From assembly GCA_001910725.1 (NCBI GenBank), contig MJGA01000002.1:1922001-1986000 (forward strand): DNA of 64,000 nt, read 5' to 3'. Each line of letters starts with the position of its first letter. Position 1 is the stretch's first letter. Positions 37,826 through 50,086 of this stretch are shown piece by piece. Origin of the DNA: Phanerodontia chrysosporium. Lineage: Eukaryota; Basidiomycota; Agaricomycetes; Polyporales; Phanerochaetaceae. The notes below the pieces were generated by a model. That model was not told the origin of the DNA. It saw only the letters and a list, made by a program, of their open reading frames with translations, and did not search any database. Position numbers and translations under genes: made by a program.

Positions 37826-39760
37826 ATGAGCTCCATCAACCACATCAGCAACCGCGTACGTACAGCTTTCTCTGCTCTTTGCCGCACTCTTGCCACGTCT
37901 GCAACGCCGTCTGACATTCCTCAACAGCTTCCATTGCGAAACCGAACCGGCCCCGTCCGCTCAAAGATGGGCGACGAGAATGCAGCTGGCAGGCATGCAC
38001 GCAAAGCCAGCATTACGACCGGCGCTGTCGGCGCATCACACTCGTTATCGAATGTCGCCGCACTCAAGAATGGAATTCAACGTGCAGCCCTCGGCGAGGT
38101 CACCAAGACGGCCGTCAATCTCAAGGTTCGTTTCCCCTTCAGTGTTTCATGGTCTCCCCCTACAGCGTGGTCTGTAGTGAGTGCGCTGGCGTCGTGCTGA
38201 ACGTCATTTGCACCTCCAGGAAGCGGTCACGAAACTCACTGGCAAGGACAAGGACACCACCGAGGTAGGTATCAAGCGTAGCCGCTCCTCATCTCTGGCC
38301 GCCGCTACGGGCTCGCAGCGCGTACCGCTTGGCCCCAGCAAGACTGCCGCCGTGCAATCGGTCCCTCCCGTCGCAGTCCAACCGCGCGCCACAATCGGCC
38401 TCCGCACCAACCGACCCGCCACATCTGCTCGTCCCACTTCCAGGATCGTCGTACACCAAGATCCTGTCGTCCTCACCCACAATGGCGAGGAGACAGACGA
38501 CATGGAGGTGGAGGAGGTCAAGCCGACCGAGCCCATCGTCATCGACTCCGAGCCCGAGCACAGCTCGAAGGAGGTAGAGGAGATGGTCCAGGTCCTTGAA
38601 GACGAAGACGACGAATGCGACCAGCAGGAGCAGGTCCCTGAGGCTCGCCAGCCCAGGGTGTGGCCTGAGCTTGGTACGGCGCGCAGGCAACGCTACCAGA
38701 CTGAGATCGAGAAGATCCGTGAAATCTTCCATGACGAGATCGACCCCGAGGACACCACCATGGTGTCCGAGTACGCGGACGAGATCTTCGAGTACATGCA
38801 GGAGCTCGAGGTTCGTTCACTCGTGACACGGGTTCATCGTTCGTAGACTGAGCGCTCTTCGCAGGAGGACTGCATGCCGAAGCCCGACTACATGAATGGC
38901 CAGAGCGAAATCAACTGGCAAATGCGTCAAACACTTGTAGATTGGCTACTGCAGGTGCACTTACGCTACCACATGATGCCCGAGACGCTTTGGATAGCGG
39001 TTAATCTCGTGGACCGCTTCCTGTCGCACCGGGTCGTCTCCCTCCTCAAGCTGCAGCTCGTCGGCGTTACTGCGATGTTTATCGCTTCGAAGTACGAGGA
39101 GATCATGGCACCTTCTGTTGAAGAGTTCGTCTTCATGACCGAGAACGGATACTCGAAGGAGGAGATCCTCAAGGGCGAGCGCATCATGCTGCAGACGCTG
39201 CAGTTCCAGATCAGCCAGTACTGCTCGCCGTATAGCTGGATGCGCAAGATTTCAAAGGCGGACGACTACGACATCCAGACGCGAACGCTGAGCAAGTTCT
39301 TGACCGAGGTGACACTGTTGGATTACCGCTTCCTGCGGGTGAAGCCCAGCATGGTGGCGGCCATCGGGATGTACACGGCGAGGAAGATGTTGGGAGGCGA
39401 CTGGGTGAGTTGGCTGCTCCTTTATGACCCCCTGCCAAACGGCGCTTTCGCACTGTACCTGCGACGCGTGGGAGACTCTCACGCGCATATCCCTTTGTCC
39501 GCGTGGCACACGTGACTGACGTGTATTTGTTTCCGCAGAACGAGCGGTTCGTATACTACTCTGGGTTCACAGAGGAGCACCTCCGCCCGGGACACGCGAT
39601 GCTCATCCAGAAGCTGGTCGAGCTCGAGTTCAACAAGAGCTACGTGTGCAAGAAGTACGCGCACAAGAAGTTCCTGAAGGCATCGATCTATGCCATCGAC
39701 TGGGCGCGCACGTACTACGAGGAAGAAGCTCGGATGGACGACATGGTTCTGCAAGAGTAG
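37826..39760 (+). CDS. B-type mitotic cyclin
   Basis: This is the regulatory subunit of the cyclin-dependent kinase that drives mitosis. The ATG at 37826 (MSSINHISNR) is spliced to LPLRNRTGPVRSKMGDENAAG. A destruction box, RAALGEVTK, lies at about residue 60 and should target the protein to the APC/C. Acidic linkers lead to the cyclin fold, which begins MRQTLVDWLLQVHLRYHMMPETLW and continues with IAVNLVDRFLSHR, LQLVGVTAMFIASKYEE and VEEFVFMTENGYSKEEIL. The C-terminal cyclin fold includes FLTEVTLLDYRFLRVKPS and the last exon NERFVYYSGFTEEHL, ending with MVLQE. Five introns give about 530 residues. Closest in character to fission yeast Cdc13 and other Clb cyclins. No frame breaks. Confidence 0.93.
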
Positions 39761-41483
39761 ACGCATTACACGCACACCATCGGCATCTCACGCATACCCC
39801 ATTTGTTCGCATCGCATATCCACGCCCCCGTATCTGCACATCTAGTTGTCTCGCGGTCTCTGTTCTCAGTCGTCCTGTTCTCGTCTTCATGTCTGTCTCT
39901 TGCACGCCAATCACCACGCATTCTGTTTGACTACGCCCCCCAATCTCTCCTCCCGCACTGTGTATGCCTATGCCGCTTTCCATGTCCTGCTGTCGCGCAC
40001 GTAAATGCTCGCCAACACGCCGCCAGAAAGCTACGCCGCCCTCATGCACGTCCCCCATGATCTGTGTCGCGTCTCTTCCGTCTTCCTCGCTTGCAGTCCT
40101 GCAAATGCTCGGACCCCATGCCCCTCCATGCCCTCGTTTTGTATGACCTCCGTCCGAAGCTACCTCTGCCGCACTCGTCGCCCTTTCCGCTTGTCCTCCC
40201 TTTTTATCTATAACTCTTCCAACTTGCCTTCACCACGTCTTTCTTGACACTCCTTTGGTTCGCGCGCTCGTTTTAGCTTACCCTCGATTTGTCTTCAATT
40301 TACACTAAGCTATTTGGCTATGTCGCTATCTGGTTTCTTGGGCAGCTATATAGTCTACTTGTTTTTTCTCTCTCCGTTTTCCTCTTTCTTCCGCTGTCCG
40401 CAACGTCTGTTCATTTTTGGTCTCGGCTGTTTTGAACGTCCAAAGTTACTCGTAGTACATAGTTCTAGTTCTCTCGGGCGACTCGTCTCTGGCATTGGCT
40501 GGTATACGCTGCATCCAAATCTCTGTGTAGTATACTCCACCCATGCGCTGGGCGCTGTCAACGCTGTCATTGCTATTTATCGCATCTTGGTCGGGGCTGC
40601 AGCTCGCTGGTGGATACTGGTACCCTCGTGGAGTCGCGCTTGTTCTGAGCCGGTAGGCGGTGCATCTCTTTGCAGCCGAACGCGCTGGCGGCGGTCGAGC
40701 CGCCTCGTACGCATGGCGCCACACGGTGCCGCCCTGTCGGAAGGGGACGCCGCACTGCCTCGCGAGATAGCCAAGATAAGGTGCTCTGACCAAGCGTCGG
40801 TCGAGGCTTTGCACTTCGAATTCGACGAGCAGCCTATCAAAGCGCGTTGAGGGCACGAGGCGGCTGCGACGCAGTACCAGAGAGGAGCCGAGGCGGTGAG
40901 AGGGAGCGGCCCGGGGCTCTCGGAGCGCCAGCATGATGCGCATCCGCCCAGGGCTAGGCACGACCCCGCAGAGCCCCAGACGGAGTGCATCGGTGACTTT
41001 TGCGAGTGTGGAGGCCGGCTGAGCCGCGGTCCTGGAAGGCTCGCTCTGCTGTGTCGCACATGTTCTGAAACACTTCGAGCACCGGGAGAGTTCCCGAGGA
41101 GTGGGGAGAACGAGCGCCGGCGCCCCTCTTCCCTCTCGACCTGCATTGACTCGAGCGCAGCATTGTCCGTCGCAGCACGGAGGACGGCGGGCGTGCAGGG
41201 AGCTGCGAACGAGGAGGGTTGCCTTTCCGGGCGAGCGAGGGAAGGGGTGATGGGGAGGCACGCGCTGGGAATGTTGTGTGCTGAGTAATGAGCCTGGCCG
41301 GGGAAAACCAATCGAGAGAGCATATGGTGCCTCGGCGCGGGGGCGTCATCCACGGCAGTCATCCCGCTCAAATACACCCATCGACACGCAACATGCACGG
41401 CGCACGCTCTCCGCCTCCTCCTTTCCCCACGCTCTCACCATGGGCACCGCGAGCGAGTACGACGATGTCGAGCCGGCGAGACG
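39761..41483. other. Intergenic region cyclin B / ABC transporter
   Basis: About 1.7 kb without a recognisable gene. The left part (39761-40420) is very C/T-rich on the plus strand and probably includes the cyclin 3' UTR. The middle (40850-41270) is G/C-rich and has long overlapping open frames on the minus strand without motifs or introns. The right end holds the ABC transporter promoter; the CACCATGG context at 41441 could be an alternative start of that gene. Confidence 0.4.
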
Positions 41484-44400
41484 ATGGAGAAGGTGTCCTC
41501 CGCCGCCTCCGCGGACTCACACCAGCACGCTGAAAAGACAAAGACCTTTGAGCGCTCGAGGTACGTCGTCTCCCTCCCTCGAGTGGTGGAATCCGCCCCT
41601 GGAAGCACGCAACCTGGAGGCCCCTTGGCATGTATATGCGGCCGTATCGCTGTCATTCCATCGCTGTGGATCTGCCCGAACCAGACCCCGGGCTCTGGCT
41701 AGCGTGATAGTTTGAGCTAGTACGTGATGACACAGTGCGCCTTACGGCTCGGGGCCAGGCTTGCGCTTCCTTCCAGACCCCCGCCACACACACTGTCGAA
41801 TGAGAAGCTGAACGTTTGCCTGCAGATGGCTTCGCATGCCGTTCGTCCCAGTGAACCCGCCCCCACCCAAGGCGTCCATAGACGACGCGGAGCTCATCCC
41901 AGAGATGACCGCAGGATGGTGGAGCATCATCACCTTTGGCTGGATCACGTCCCTGCTCGCGCTGGGCTATGCACGTCCGCTCGAGGCGTCTGACCTCTAC
42001 AAGCTCCAGGACAGCCGTTCGGCAGCCCTCATCGCGGAAAAAATCAACAGGTCGTTCGAGGCGCGCAAGAAGAAGGCGGAGGAGTACAACGCGCGACTCG
42101 CCAGCGGCAAGATCTCCCCCGGGTGGCGCAAGGTCTGGTGGACCCTCCGAGGGAACAGGCCGAGCGTGAACGCCAGTGGCGAGAGAAGGACGGGCGCAAG
42201 CAGCCGAGCCTCACCCTCGCGATCAACGACAGTGTCAAGTATTGGTTCTGGTCCGGTGGAATCATGAAAGTCAGCGGCGACGTTGCGACCATCCTGACTC
42301 CTCTGGTTGTGAAGGCTCTCATCAATTTTGCAACAAAGTCCTATTCGTGAGTGTGCCGCTAGCACCATTCGTCTACCATTGATCTCGACCTTCTCTTCAT
42401 AGGGCGTACAACGAGGGTCGCACCGAGGATATTCCTCCGATAGGCACAGGCGTTGGTCTCGCGTTCGGTCTCTTGGCGATGCAGCTGTTCTCCTCGCTCT
42501 GCCAGCACCACTTCTTCTATCGCAGCACGTCCACCGGTGTGCTTGTCCGCGGCGGCCTCATCACCGCCATTTACGATCGCTCCCTCCGACTCACCTCCCG
42601 CGCACGCACGACCCTGACGAACGGCAAGCTCGTGAACCATATTTCGACCGATGTCTCGCGCATCGACTTTTGCTGCGGCTTCTTCCATCTCGCCTGGATC
42701 GCCCCGATCCAGATGGCGATCTGTCTCGTACTGCTCCTCGTGAACCTGGGGCCCTCCGCGCTCGCGGGGTACGCGTTCTTCGTGCTCTGCACGCCGATTC
42801 AGACGCGCGTCATGCGGCGGCTCACGGGCCTCCGCCAGAAGAGCATGGCGTGGACGGACCGGCGCGCGAAGCTGCTGCAGGAGCTGCTCGGCGGGATGAA
42901 GATTATCAAGTACTTTGCGTGGGAGATTCCGTACCTGAAGCGCATCGGCGAGTTCCGCACCAAGGAACTCAAGTACATCCGCTCGCTGCTCATGATCCGC
43001 TCCGCGAACAATGCGGTCGCCATTTCGCTGCCTGTGCTCGCGTCGGTCTTGTCGTTCGTCGTGTATTCACTCTCTGGCCACAAACTCAATGCGGCGGACA
43101 TCTTCGCATCGCTCACGCTCTTCCAGTTGCTCAGGATGCCACTCATGTTTTTGCGTACGTAATGTTCTTCACGATCACACTCTACTTCGTGCTGACCGTC
43201 CCTCAGCACTCTCGTTCAGTGCCATTGCTGACGCGCAAAACGCCATCGCCCGTCTCTACGACGTCTTTAACGCAGAGACTCTTGACGATACAAAGGTCCA
43301 GGACACAAGCATGGACGTCGCCGTCAAGGTCGAGCACGGCGACTTCACCTGGGACGCGCCGCCACCGGAGCCGGAGTCGAAGAAGAAAACAAGAAGGACA
43401 AGGCTAGCTCGAAGCTCGCGAGCAAAGGCAGCGCACCGGAGAAGGTCTTCACTCTGAAAGATATCAACATGGAGATCCCGCGTGGGCAGCTCACGGCAAT
43501 CGTGGGCCCCGTCGGGACGGGCAAGTCGTCGCTGCTTGAGGCGCTCATCGGCGAGATGCGCCGCACGCACGGCTCGGTGCGCTTCAACGGCTCCGTCGCG
43601 TACTGCCCGCAGAGCGCGTGGATCCAGAACGCGACGATCCGCGAGAACATCACGTTTGGCCGCCCGTTCGACGAACAGCGGTACTGGAAGGCCGTGCGCG
43701 ACGCGTGCCTCGAGACGGACATTGACATGATGCCGAACGGCGACTTGACCGAGGTCGGCGAAAGGGTACGTCGTTCCCCACCGCTCTAGTAGCATCTCTT
43801 GTCTCACCTGTCGTTCCAGGGCATCTCCCTCTCGGGCGGGCAGAAGCAGCGCATCAACATCTGCCGCGCGATCTACGTCGACGCGGACATCCAGATCTTC
43901 GACGACCCGCTCTCGGCGCTGGACGCGCACGTCGGGCGGTCCGTGTTCACGAACGTGTTCCTGAACGCGATCGCGGGCAAGACGCGCATCCTCGTCACGC
44001 ACGCGCTGCACCTCCTGCCGCAGGTCGACTACATCTACACCGTCGTCGACGGCCGCATCGCCGAGCGCGGCACGTACCCTGAGCTCCTCGCGCGTGACGG
44101 CGCCTTCGCGCGGTTCGCGCGCGAGTTCGGCGCGAAGGAGGAGCAGGAGGAGGAGCAGGAGGAGCGCGAGGAGGAGGCTGTCGAGGAGGCCGCGCCCGCC
44201 GCGGACGAGAAGAAGGAGAAGAAGAAGGCATCCGGCGCGTCGCCGCTCATGCAGGCCGAGGAGCGCAACACCGGTGCCGTCAGCGCGACAGTGTACAAGG
44301 AGTACCTCAAGGCGGGCCACGGCGAGGTCCTCATTCCGGCGCTGATCCTGTCGCTCGCGTTCCTCCAGGGTGCGCAGGTGATGTCGTCGTATTGGCTGGT

Positions 44401-46416
44401 ATACTGGCAAGAAGAGTAAGTGGCCTTTCGTTCGTGAATCGTGTGCCGACACTCATTGGCTCTCACCACAGCAAATGGCCCCAGCCCCAGGGATTCTATG
44501 TAAGACACAGTCTATCCTGTCATGACATAGAGCTGACTGTCCTCCAGATGGGTATCTATGCTGGCCTTGGCGTGTCCCAAGCCATCGGTTTCTTCCTGAT
44601 GGGTCTCATGTTCTCCTTCCTCACATACTATGCCTCGCGGGGCTTGCACAGAGCGTCGATCCAGCGGGTCATGCACGCACCCATGTCCTTCTTTGAAACT
44701 ACTGTAAGCTTCACTTTCACTTCCACTCAAACAGACAAGGCCATTGACACGACCCCGCAGCCACTCGGTCGCATCATGAACCGGTTCTCCAAAGACATCG
44801 ACACCATTGACAACATGCTCGGTGATTCGCTACGCATGTTCTTCTCGACACTCAGCAACATCCTTGGCGCCATCATCCTGATCGCCATCGTCCTCCCGTG
44901 GTTCCTCATTGCGGTGTTCAGTATCTCTGCGCTGTATCTGTGGGCCGCGATGTTCTACCGCGCGAGTGCCAGAGAGCTAAAGCGTCTCGGTATGTTTTCA
45001 TTTACTCTTGTGTCATTTGCGGAGGCTTACTCTTCGCTTAGATGCGATTTTGCGATCGTCATTGTACAGTCACTTCTCGGAGTCCTTGTCTGGACTCACC
45101 ACTATTCGTGCCTACGGCGAGCAAGAGCGGTTCTTGAACGAAAATCGGAAGCGCGTAGATGTCGAGAATCGTGCGTACTGGCTGACAGTCACGAATCAAG
45201 TACGTTTCTATCCCTGTCCAGGTAGTACACTGCTGATCTCTTCTTGTGTAGCGTTGGCTGGGTATCCGTCTTGATTTCCTCGGTATTCTCCTCACATTCG
45301 TCGTCGCCATCCTCACGGTCGGCACCCGCTTCCACATCTCGCCGTCGCAAACTGGTGTCACGCTGTCATACATCATCAGCGTGCAACAAGCCTTTGGCTG
45401 GATGGTACGCCAGAGCGCCGAAGTTGAAAACAACATGAACAGCGTCGAGCGCATCATTCACTACGCGAATGAGCTCGAGCAGGAGCCGCCACATTTGCTC
45501 CCAGATGCAAAGCCGCCGGCGCCGTGGCCGTCCAAGGGTGCCGTCGAGATGAACCAGGTCGTGCTCAAGTACCGCCCGAGCTGCCGGAGGTCCTCCGGGG
45601 CCTGACCATGTCGATCCGTCCAGGCGAGAAGATCGGCATCGTCGGACGTACAGGCGCGGGAAAGAGCTCAATCATGACTGCGTTGTACCGCTTGGTGGAG
45701 CTCACCTCCGGCTCGATTGTCATCGACGGTGTCGATATCTCGAAGGTCGGCCTCACGGACCTCCGTCGCGGGCTTGCCATCATCCCGCAAGACCCTCTCC
45801 TCTTCTCGGGCACGCTTCGCAGCAACCTCGATCCGTTCGGAAACCACGACGACGCGCGGCTGTGGGACGCACTGAAGCGCGCTTACCTTGTCGAGGACCG
45901 GCGTCAGCCGTCGTTTGACCTCCCTGATGACGACGCGACGCTCGCCGGACAGCGCACGCCTGCTGGGCGGTTCTCGCTGGATACTCCGATCGAAGACGAA
46001 GGCGGAAACTTGTCTGTCGGTCAGCGTTCCCTGGTCAGCCTTGCGCGTGCGCTCGTCCTCGATTCCAGGATCCTAATCCTGGATGAGGCGACTGCATCGG
46101 TGGATTACGAGACGGACAAGAAGATCCAGGATACGATTGCCACCGAGTTCAGGGATAGGACCATCCTTTGCATTGCTCGTAAGTGCTGTTACGCTAGGAG
46201 TCCCGCGCGGTGTCTCACCTCGCACCCTCTGCAGATCGTCTAAGGACTATCATTGGATACGACAGGATCTGTGTCATGGACGCGGGCACCATCGCCGAGT
46301 TTGACACACCTGAAAACCTCTTCAAGAAACAGGATGGGATATTCCACGGCATGTGCGAGCGGTCGTCCATCACGCTCGAGGACATCATCTTCGCGTCCAA
46401 GGCGAACCGGCACTAG
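41484..46416 (+). CDS. ABCC-type multidrug transporter (Yor1-like full transporter)
   Basis: The protein is an ATP-driven exporter of organic anions and drugs, probably in the plasma membrane. It starts [18 protein letters not shown] (ATG 41484; ATG 41441 is an alternative). Then come [17 protein letters not shown], membrane domain 1 ([31 protein letters not shown]), NBD1 with Walker [10 protein letters not shown], signature LSGGQKQRI and Walker [11 protein letters not shown] (Asp replacing the catalytic Glu, normal for ABCC), an acidic linker, membrane domain 2 ([18 protein letters not shown]), and NBD2 with [17 protein letters not shown] and [12 protein letters not shown]. About 1,440 residues. 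Three single-base gaps interrupt the frame, near 42159 (GNR to AEREWREKD-like), 43387 (an A run before [13 protein letters not shown]) and 45578 (KYRP to ELPEVLRGL). All other motifs are intact, so the gene is probably functional. Confidence 0.92.
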
Positions 46417-46572
46417 GCATGGGCTGCGCCTGGGCCGATCTCATCCTTGCTTCCTTTCATGTGGATTTAATGCTTTCACGCTTGGTTAACGATACTTGGT
46501 AGTGGAGATATATTCCGCCACAGCACGCTATAGATGACCCCTGGACTACATACACAGTACAATACGCACAAT

Positions 46573-49202
46573 CTATAATCTCGCATTCTTGGGCATGCCC
46601 GCATGGCTTGTCGGACGCCGAGGTCGGCGAGGACGTCCTCGGCTGGAATGGCTGCAGTCAGTGTTGCTGTCGACAAACGTACAGGTGTTAGTTCTTACCT
46701 CCGCCGAGGAGGCCGTCGAACGGCACTGTACGGTAGTACTGCGATGGAGGAGTCAATACCGGGTTGTCAGCAATGTAACATGGCTGTCACCCACGTGTTC
46801 GATAAGACGGCCCATTCCACTCTGGGTCACGCCGCGGCCGCCGAATATCTGCACGGCGTCGACTGCGGTCTGCTGAGCGCAGCGAGTGCTGTACATCTTC
46901 AGGAACGCGAGGGGTCTGCGCGCGAGTAATCAGCTACAGAATGCAATAGCCTACAGCGCTGTCAGAGCTACGACGCAGCACGTACCCTGCGAGCTTGTTG
47001 GCTTGCTCCTTGTACGACTGCAGCAGCAGATTCTGTCACCGATGCGAGCCTAGAAGGGACATGAACTTGATGCGCACCATGTTGCACATCTGATAGGTGA
47101 TGTTCTCGAGCCAGTGCTGCACGCTCTCCGTGCGCGCAATCATCTGCGCGAGCTTACTGCGGACTACGGCGAGCGACGCGAGGGGCTTGCCGAAGGCCTT
47201 GCGCTGGTGTATCCACCTGCATCGTTGCCGTCAGGCGATGAACATTCGGGGCAGCTGGCACGACACTCACTTCATGCACGCCTCGATGAGCAGTCGCTGG
47301 CTCCGCGCCGAGCAGCAGCACATCACCCAGCGCTCGTGGTTGAAGTTGCTGTGCACATCTGTTAGCATGCTTGCGAAGACCTCGTGGGGTACAGAGCACA
47401 CCTGAGCATTACGAAAATTCCACCGCCCTCTTCACCGAGCGTGTTCTCGACGGGGACCTTGACGTTGTCAAACGTGATGAAGGCGGTACCCGCAGTCGGC
47501 GAATAAGAAGTCTTGATCGGCTTGGTCTCGACGCCATCTTGACGTTCGACGAGGATGACCGTGAAGCCGTCCTGCAGCACGATAAGTATTACTAGCTAGA
47601 CTGATAACCGCGGTGCGCACCTCTGTCTTGCAGCCGACCGTGAAGCTGGAATTAGATCGCGATTAAAGTGTGATCAACTGCGAGAGATTTGCTATGCTTA
47701 CTAGTCCGCGAACCTGGCATGTACTGTCAACAGTGTGTCTCAGACAGTAACAATACTCATCTCACATGCCGTTCGTAATCCATTTCTTGTGTCCATTGAT
47801 GATCCAGTGCTTCCCATCCTCCGTCTTCGTTGCCGTTGTCTGCAGGCCGAACACGTCGCTGCCAGCGTGTGCTTCTGAAACCTATTTCCGTATCTCATAA
47901 GCCCTCGTTACTACATGTCGCAACACGTTGACGCACCGCAAGGCATATGAACTTCCTTCCGCTCAGCACCTCGGGCACGACGCGTGCTTTCAGCTCGGGG
48001 GAGCCAAAGTTGAGGACGGGAGGCAGGCCTATCACGCACCCCGCGTTGAGGCCGTCTCCATACCCCCGCGCGCCGCACCGCACGAGCTCCTGATTAAAGA
48101 CGAGCTAGCGGAGATGAAGTGAGCGGCCTACCGGGTCAATGCGTGGAATGGAAAGGCCATACCTCGTGAAAGTAGTCGAACTGCAGGACACAGGTGGTTA
48201 GCACTGATGTATCTCATATGCATATGATAAAGTTTGGAACGACGGACTTGCCTCTTCTGGGGTGACAACGCCGTTCATGAGGGTCAATCCCTTGAGATGC
48301 TTTCCTGATAGGCATGTGAATATGTGCATACACCGAGTACGAGCCTGGAGTGACCTGGACCCATGCGCATAGCGTGCACATTCAATTCACTGCAGGGAGG
48401 GCTCGGTATGTGTGAAGGAAAATAATGACGCAGTGCGGACGTACGCCATGCGGTCTATGACGCTCTGTGAAGGACGTTTGCCATCCGCCTCCCTCGCCTA
48501 AAAGTTGGAAAAGTGCGTGAGTCAGGCAGCGGCGGCGGGCACAATAATGGACATCGGACCTGTGCATCAGGATACACAATTTCATCCACGAGTTCTCGTA
48601 CGGCCTTCTGGAGCCGTCTGTGACTCTGCAAATCACGCGTCACGAACGCCATAGGAAATTGCGAAATCTGCAAACCTCTTTGAAGTACGGACTGTGGTAT
48701 CCTTCGGCGAGCCACGAGGGTTCGGCGTACGGCACCTGGCTGTTCTCGCCGGCGAGCTTGCCGTAAATTTGCGGTTTCTCGCCTTGAATAACGCCGACCT
48801 GCAGCCGCTGGTATTGGGGACGCTCTAGTACCTCGTGCAGGTGGAGCCCGTAGAAGGCCTCGGTTGCATCCTGACCGGCTATAAACATGCGTGAGAACTG
48901 ACAAGCGAGTATTTATCTGTGGATGTCGTGCCTATCTCTTCATCCAAAAATGCGTATGCACCACCTGGGTGCAGGTCCTTGAACCTGGTAACGTTGTAGA
49001 CCTTGGAGTCTATGATGATCCACTGGGTGAAACCTCGTGATCAGGTGGAGACTCTGGACAGGGGATCGGTAAGACGTACTAAATCGTCTGCTGTATTATG
49101 CTGCAGTAGTTCAAGTGAGCATAGTAGACAGGATGAATTGAAACCTGACAACCTTTGCAACATCTTCCCTGGTGTAGATCTTTGAACTGGGGTCGCGGAC
49201 AT
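46573..49202 (-). CDS. Cytochrome b5 / acyl-CoA dehydrogenase fusion, probably peroxisomal
   Basis: The N-terminal cytochrome b5 domain shows [19 protein letters not shown] across introns, then [20 protein letters not shown] (the HPGG haem ligand) and [13 protein letters not shown] with the second His. An FAD-dependent acyl-CoA dehydrogenase follows: [82 protein letters not shown] and [22 protein letters not shown]. Many short introns give about 520 residues. Two bases are missing. One lies in a G run at 49189-49192, just after MSATP. The other lies at 46598-46600: when it is restored, the end reads MPKNARL and the stop is at 46573, a PTS1-like ARL tail. As written the frame runs on to 46476 instead. 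It probably oxidises acyl-CoA in peroxisomes or a related compartment; the substrate is unknown. Confidence 0.88.
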
Positions 49203-50086
49203 GACGGTGCCGTGGTATCTGCTGACCAAAAGGAAGCCTACTGAGCTAGTGAGCCAGTACTAGAGCTTAAAGTGCAGGATACTGGCCTTGCAGTAGAAAG
49301 ATAAATGTGGAAACCTGGCAAGTTCGAACGGTTGTGGGAGTGGAAGCCGAACGCGGGGTCGGAACGGCGTTGTTCCGACACATGGCACGTGGCCGCCACA
49401 AAGGCGTCCCGAGCGCTCCTGATGTGTAAGCGCCCGCCTCGAAGGACACGGGAGCGAAGCCTAGCGAAGCACAGGCTGGCATAGCAGACCATATGGGGCC
49501 GTATAGTCTATGGCATTATATAAATTAATCTCGGCAGGCGATTTTGCGTCGTCTGTAAAAATATACCGCGGCGACGACTCGTAACGTAAAACTATCTACA
49601 GTATTGAATGGACACACGGGGGACTTTGCACATAGGCCAATATAGACTATTGTTCATGGACAGTGGGGGGAGGCGGTAATGAGTGTGCTACGGGGCGGGT
49701 ATGCGTATGGAGAGTTTGCTGCAGAAAGAGAAGAAAACTAGATGGGCTAAGGCATGGGGATAGATCCATCCGTCCTGCTGAGAATGAGGGGAAAAGAGGT
49801 GAAGCGCGCTCTCCGACGATATAATAAGTCTTAAGTAAATCAAAGCAGCGAACAGATGGGGTGGCTTTCGTAGGAGGCGCGTGGGGGTGTCACGGTGCAA
49901 GAAAACAAGGGGGTAAAGAGCAAGCCAGATGCAACAGAAGAGGAGAAGCAGAGTGCAATAAAGCCAAGCAACACGGAGACAGGAGGCGAGAAGGATAACA
50001 CCACAGGCGAGGGGAAGAGAAAGGTACACAGCAGCAAGGGGCCCCAGGGGATGAAAACGGCTTTAGGCGACAACATAGGGTGATCA
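49203..50086. other. Intergenic region upstream of the b5-dehydrogenase
   Basis: About 880 bp contain the promoter of the b5-dehydrogenase and the 3' end of the Ser/Pro-rich gene, both on the minus strand. The part at 49690-50085 is C/T-rich on the minus strand and yields a hydrophobic frame (49688-50029) that looks like translated 3' UTR. Nothing else was recognised. Confidence 0.4.

Noticed and set aside
40446..41398. Long overlapping minus-strand frames of about 270 codons
   Set aside because: They overlap in different frames in G/C-rich DNA and lack motifs, introns and a sensible composition. They look like stop-poor noncoding sequence.
43256..44452. A 398-codon minus-strand frame
   Set aside because: It lies antisense to the first nucleotide-binding domain of the ABC transporter, whose motifs are unmistakable. 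It is a shadow of codon bias.
42159..45578. Splitting the ABC transporter into several genes or calling it a pseudogene
   Set aside because: All Walker, signature and membrane segments are present in order, and each break is repaired by one base. One gene with sequence errors explains it best.
49688..50029. Hydrophobic 113-codon minus-strand frame resembling a membrane protein
   Set aside because: It translates a C/T-rich stretch just downstream of the Ser/Pro-rich gene, which gives Leu/Ser/Pro/Phe by composition. Most likely 3' UTR.
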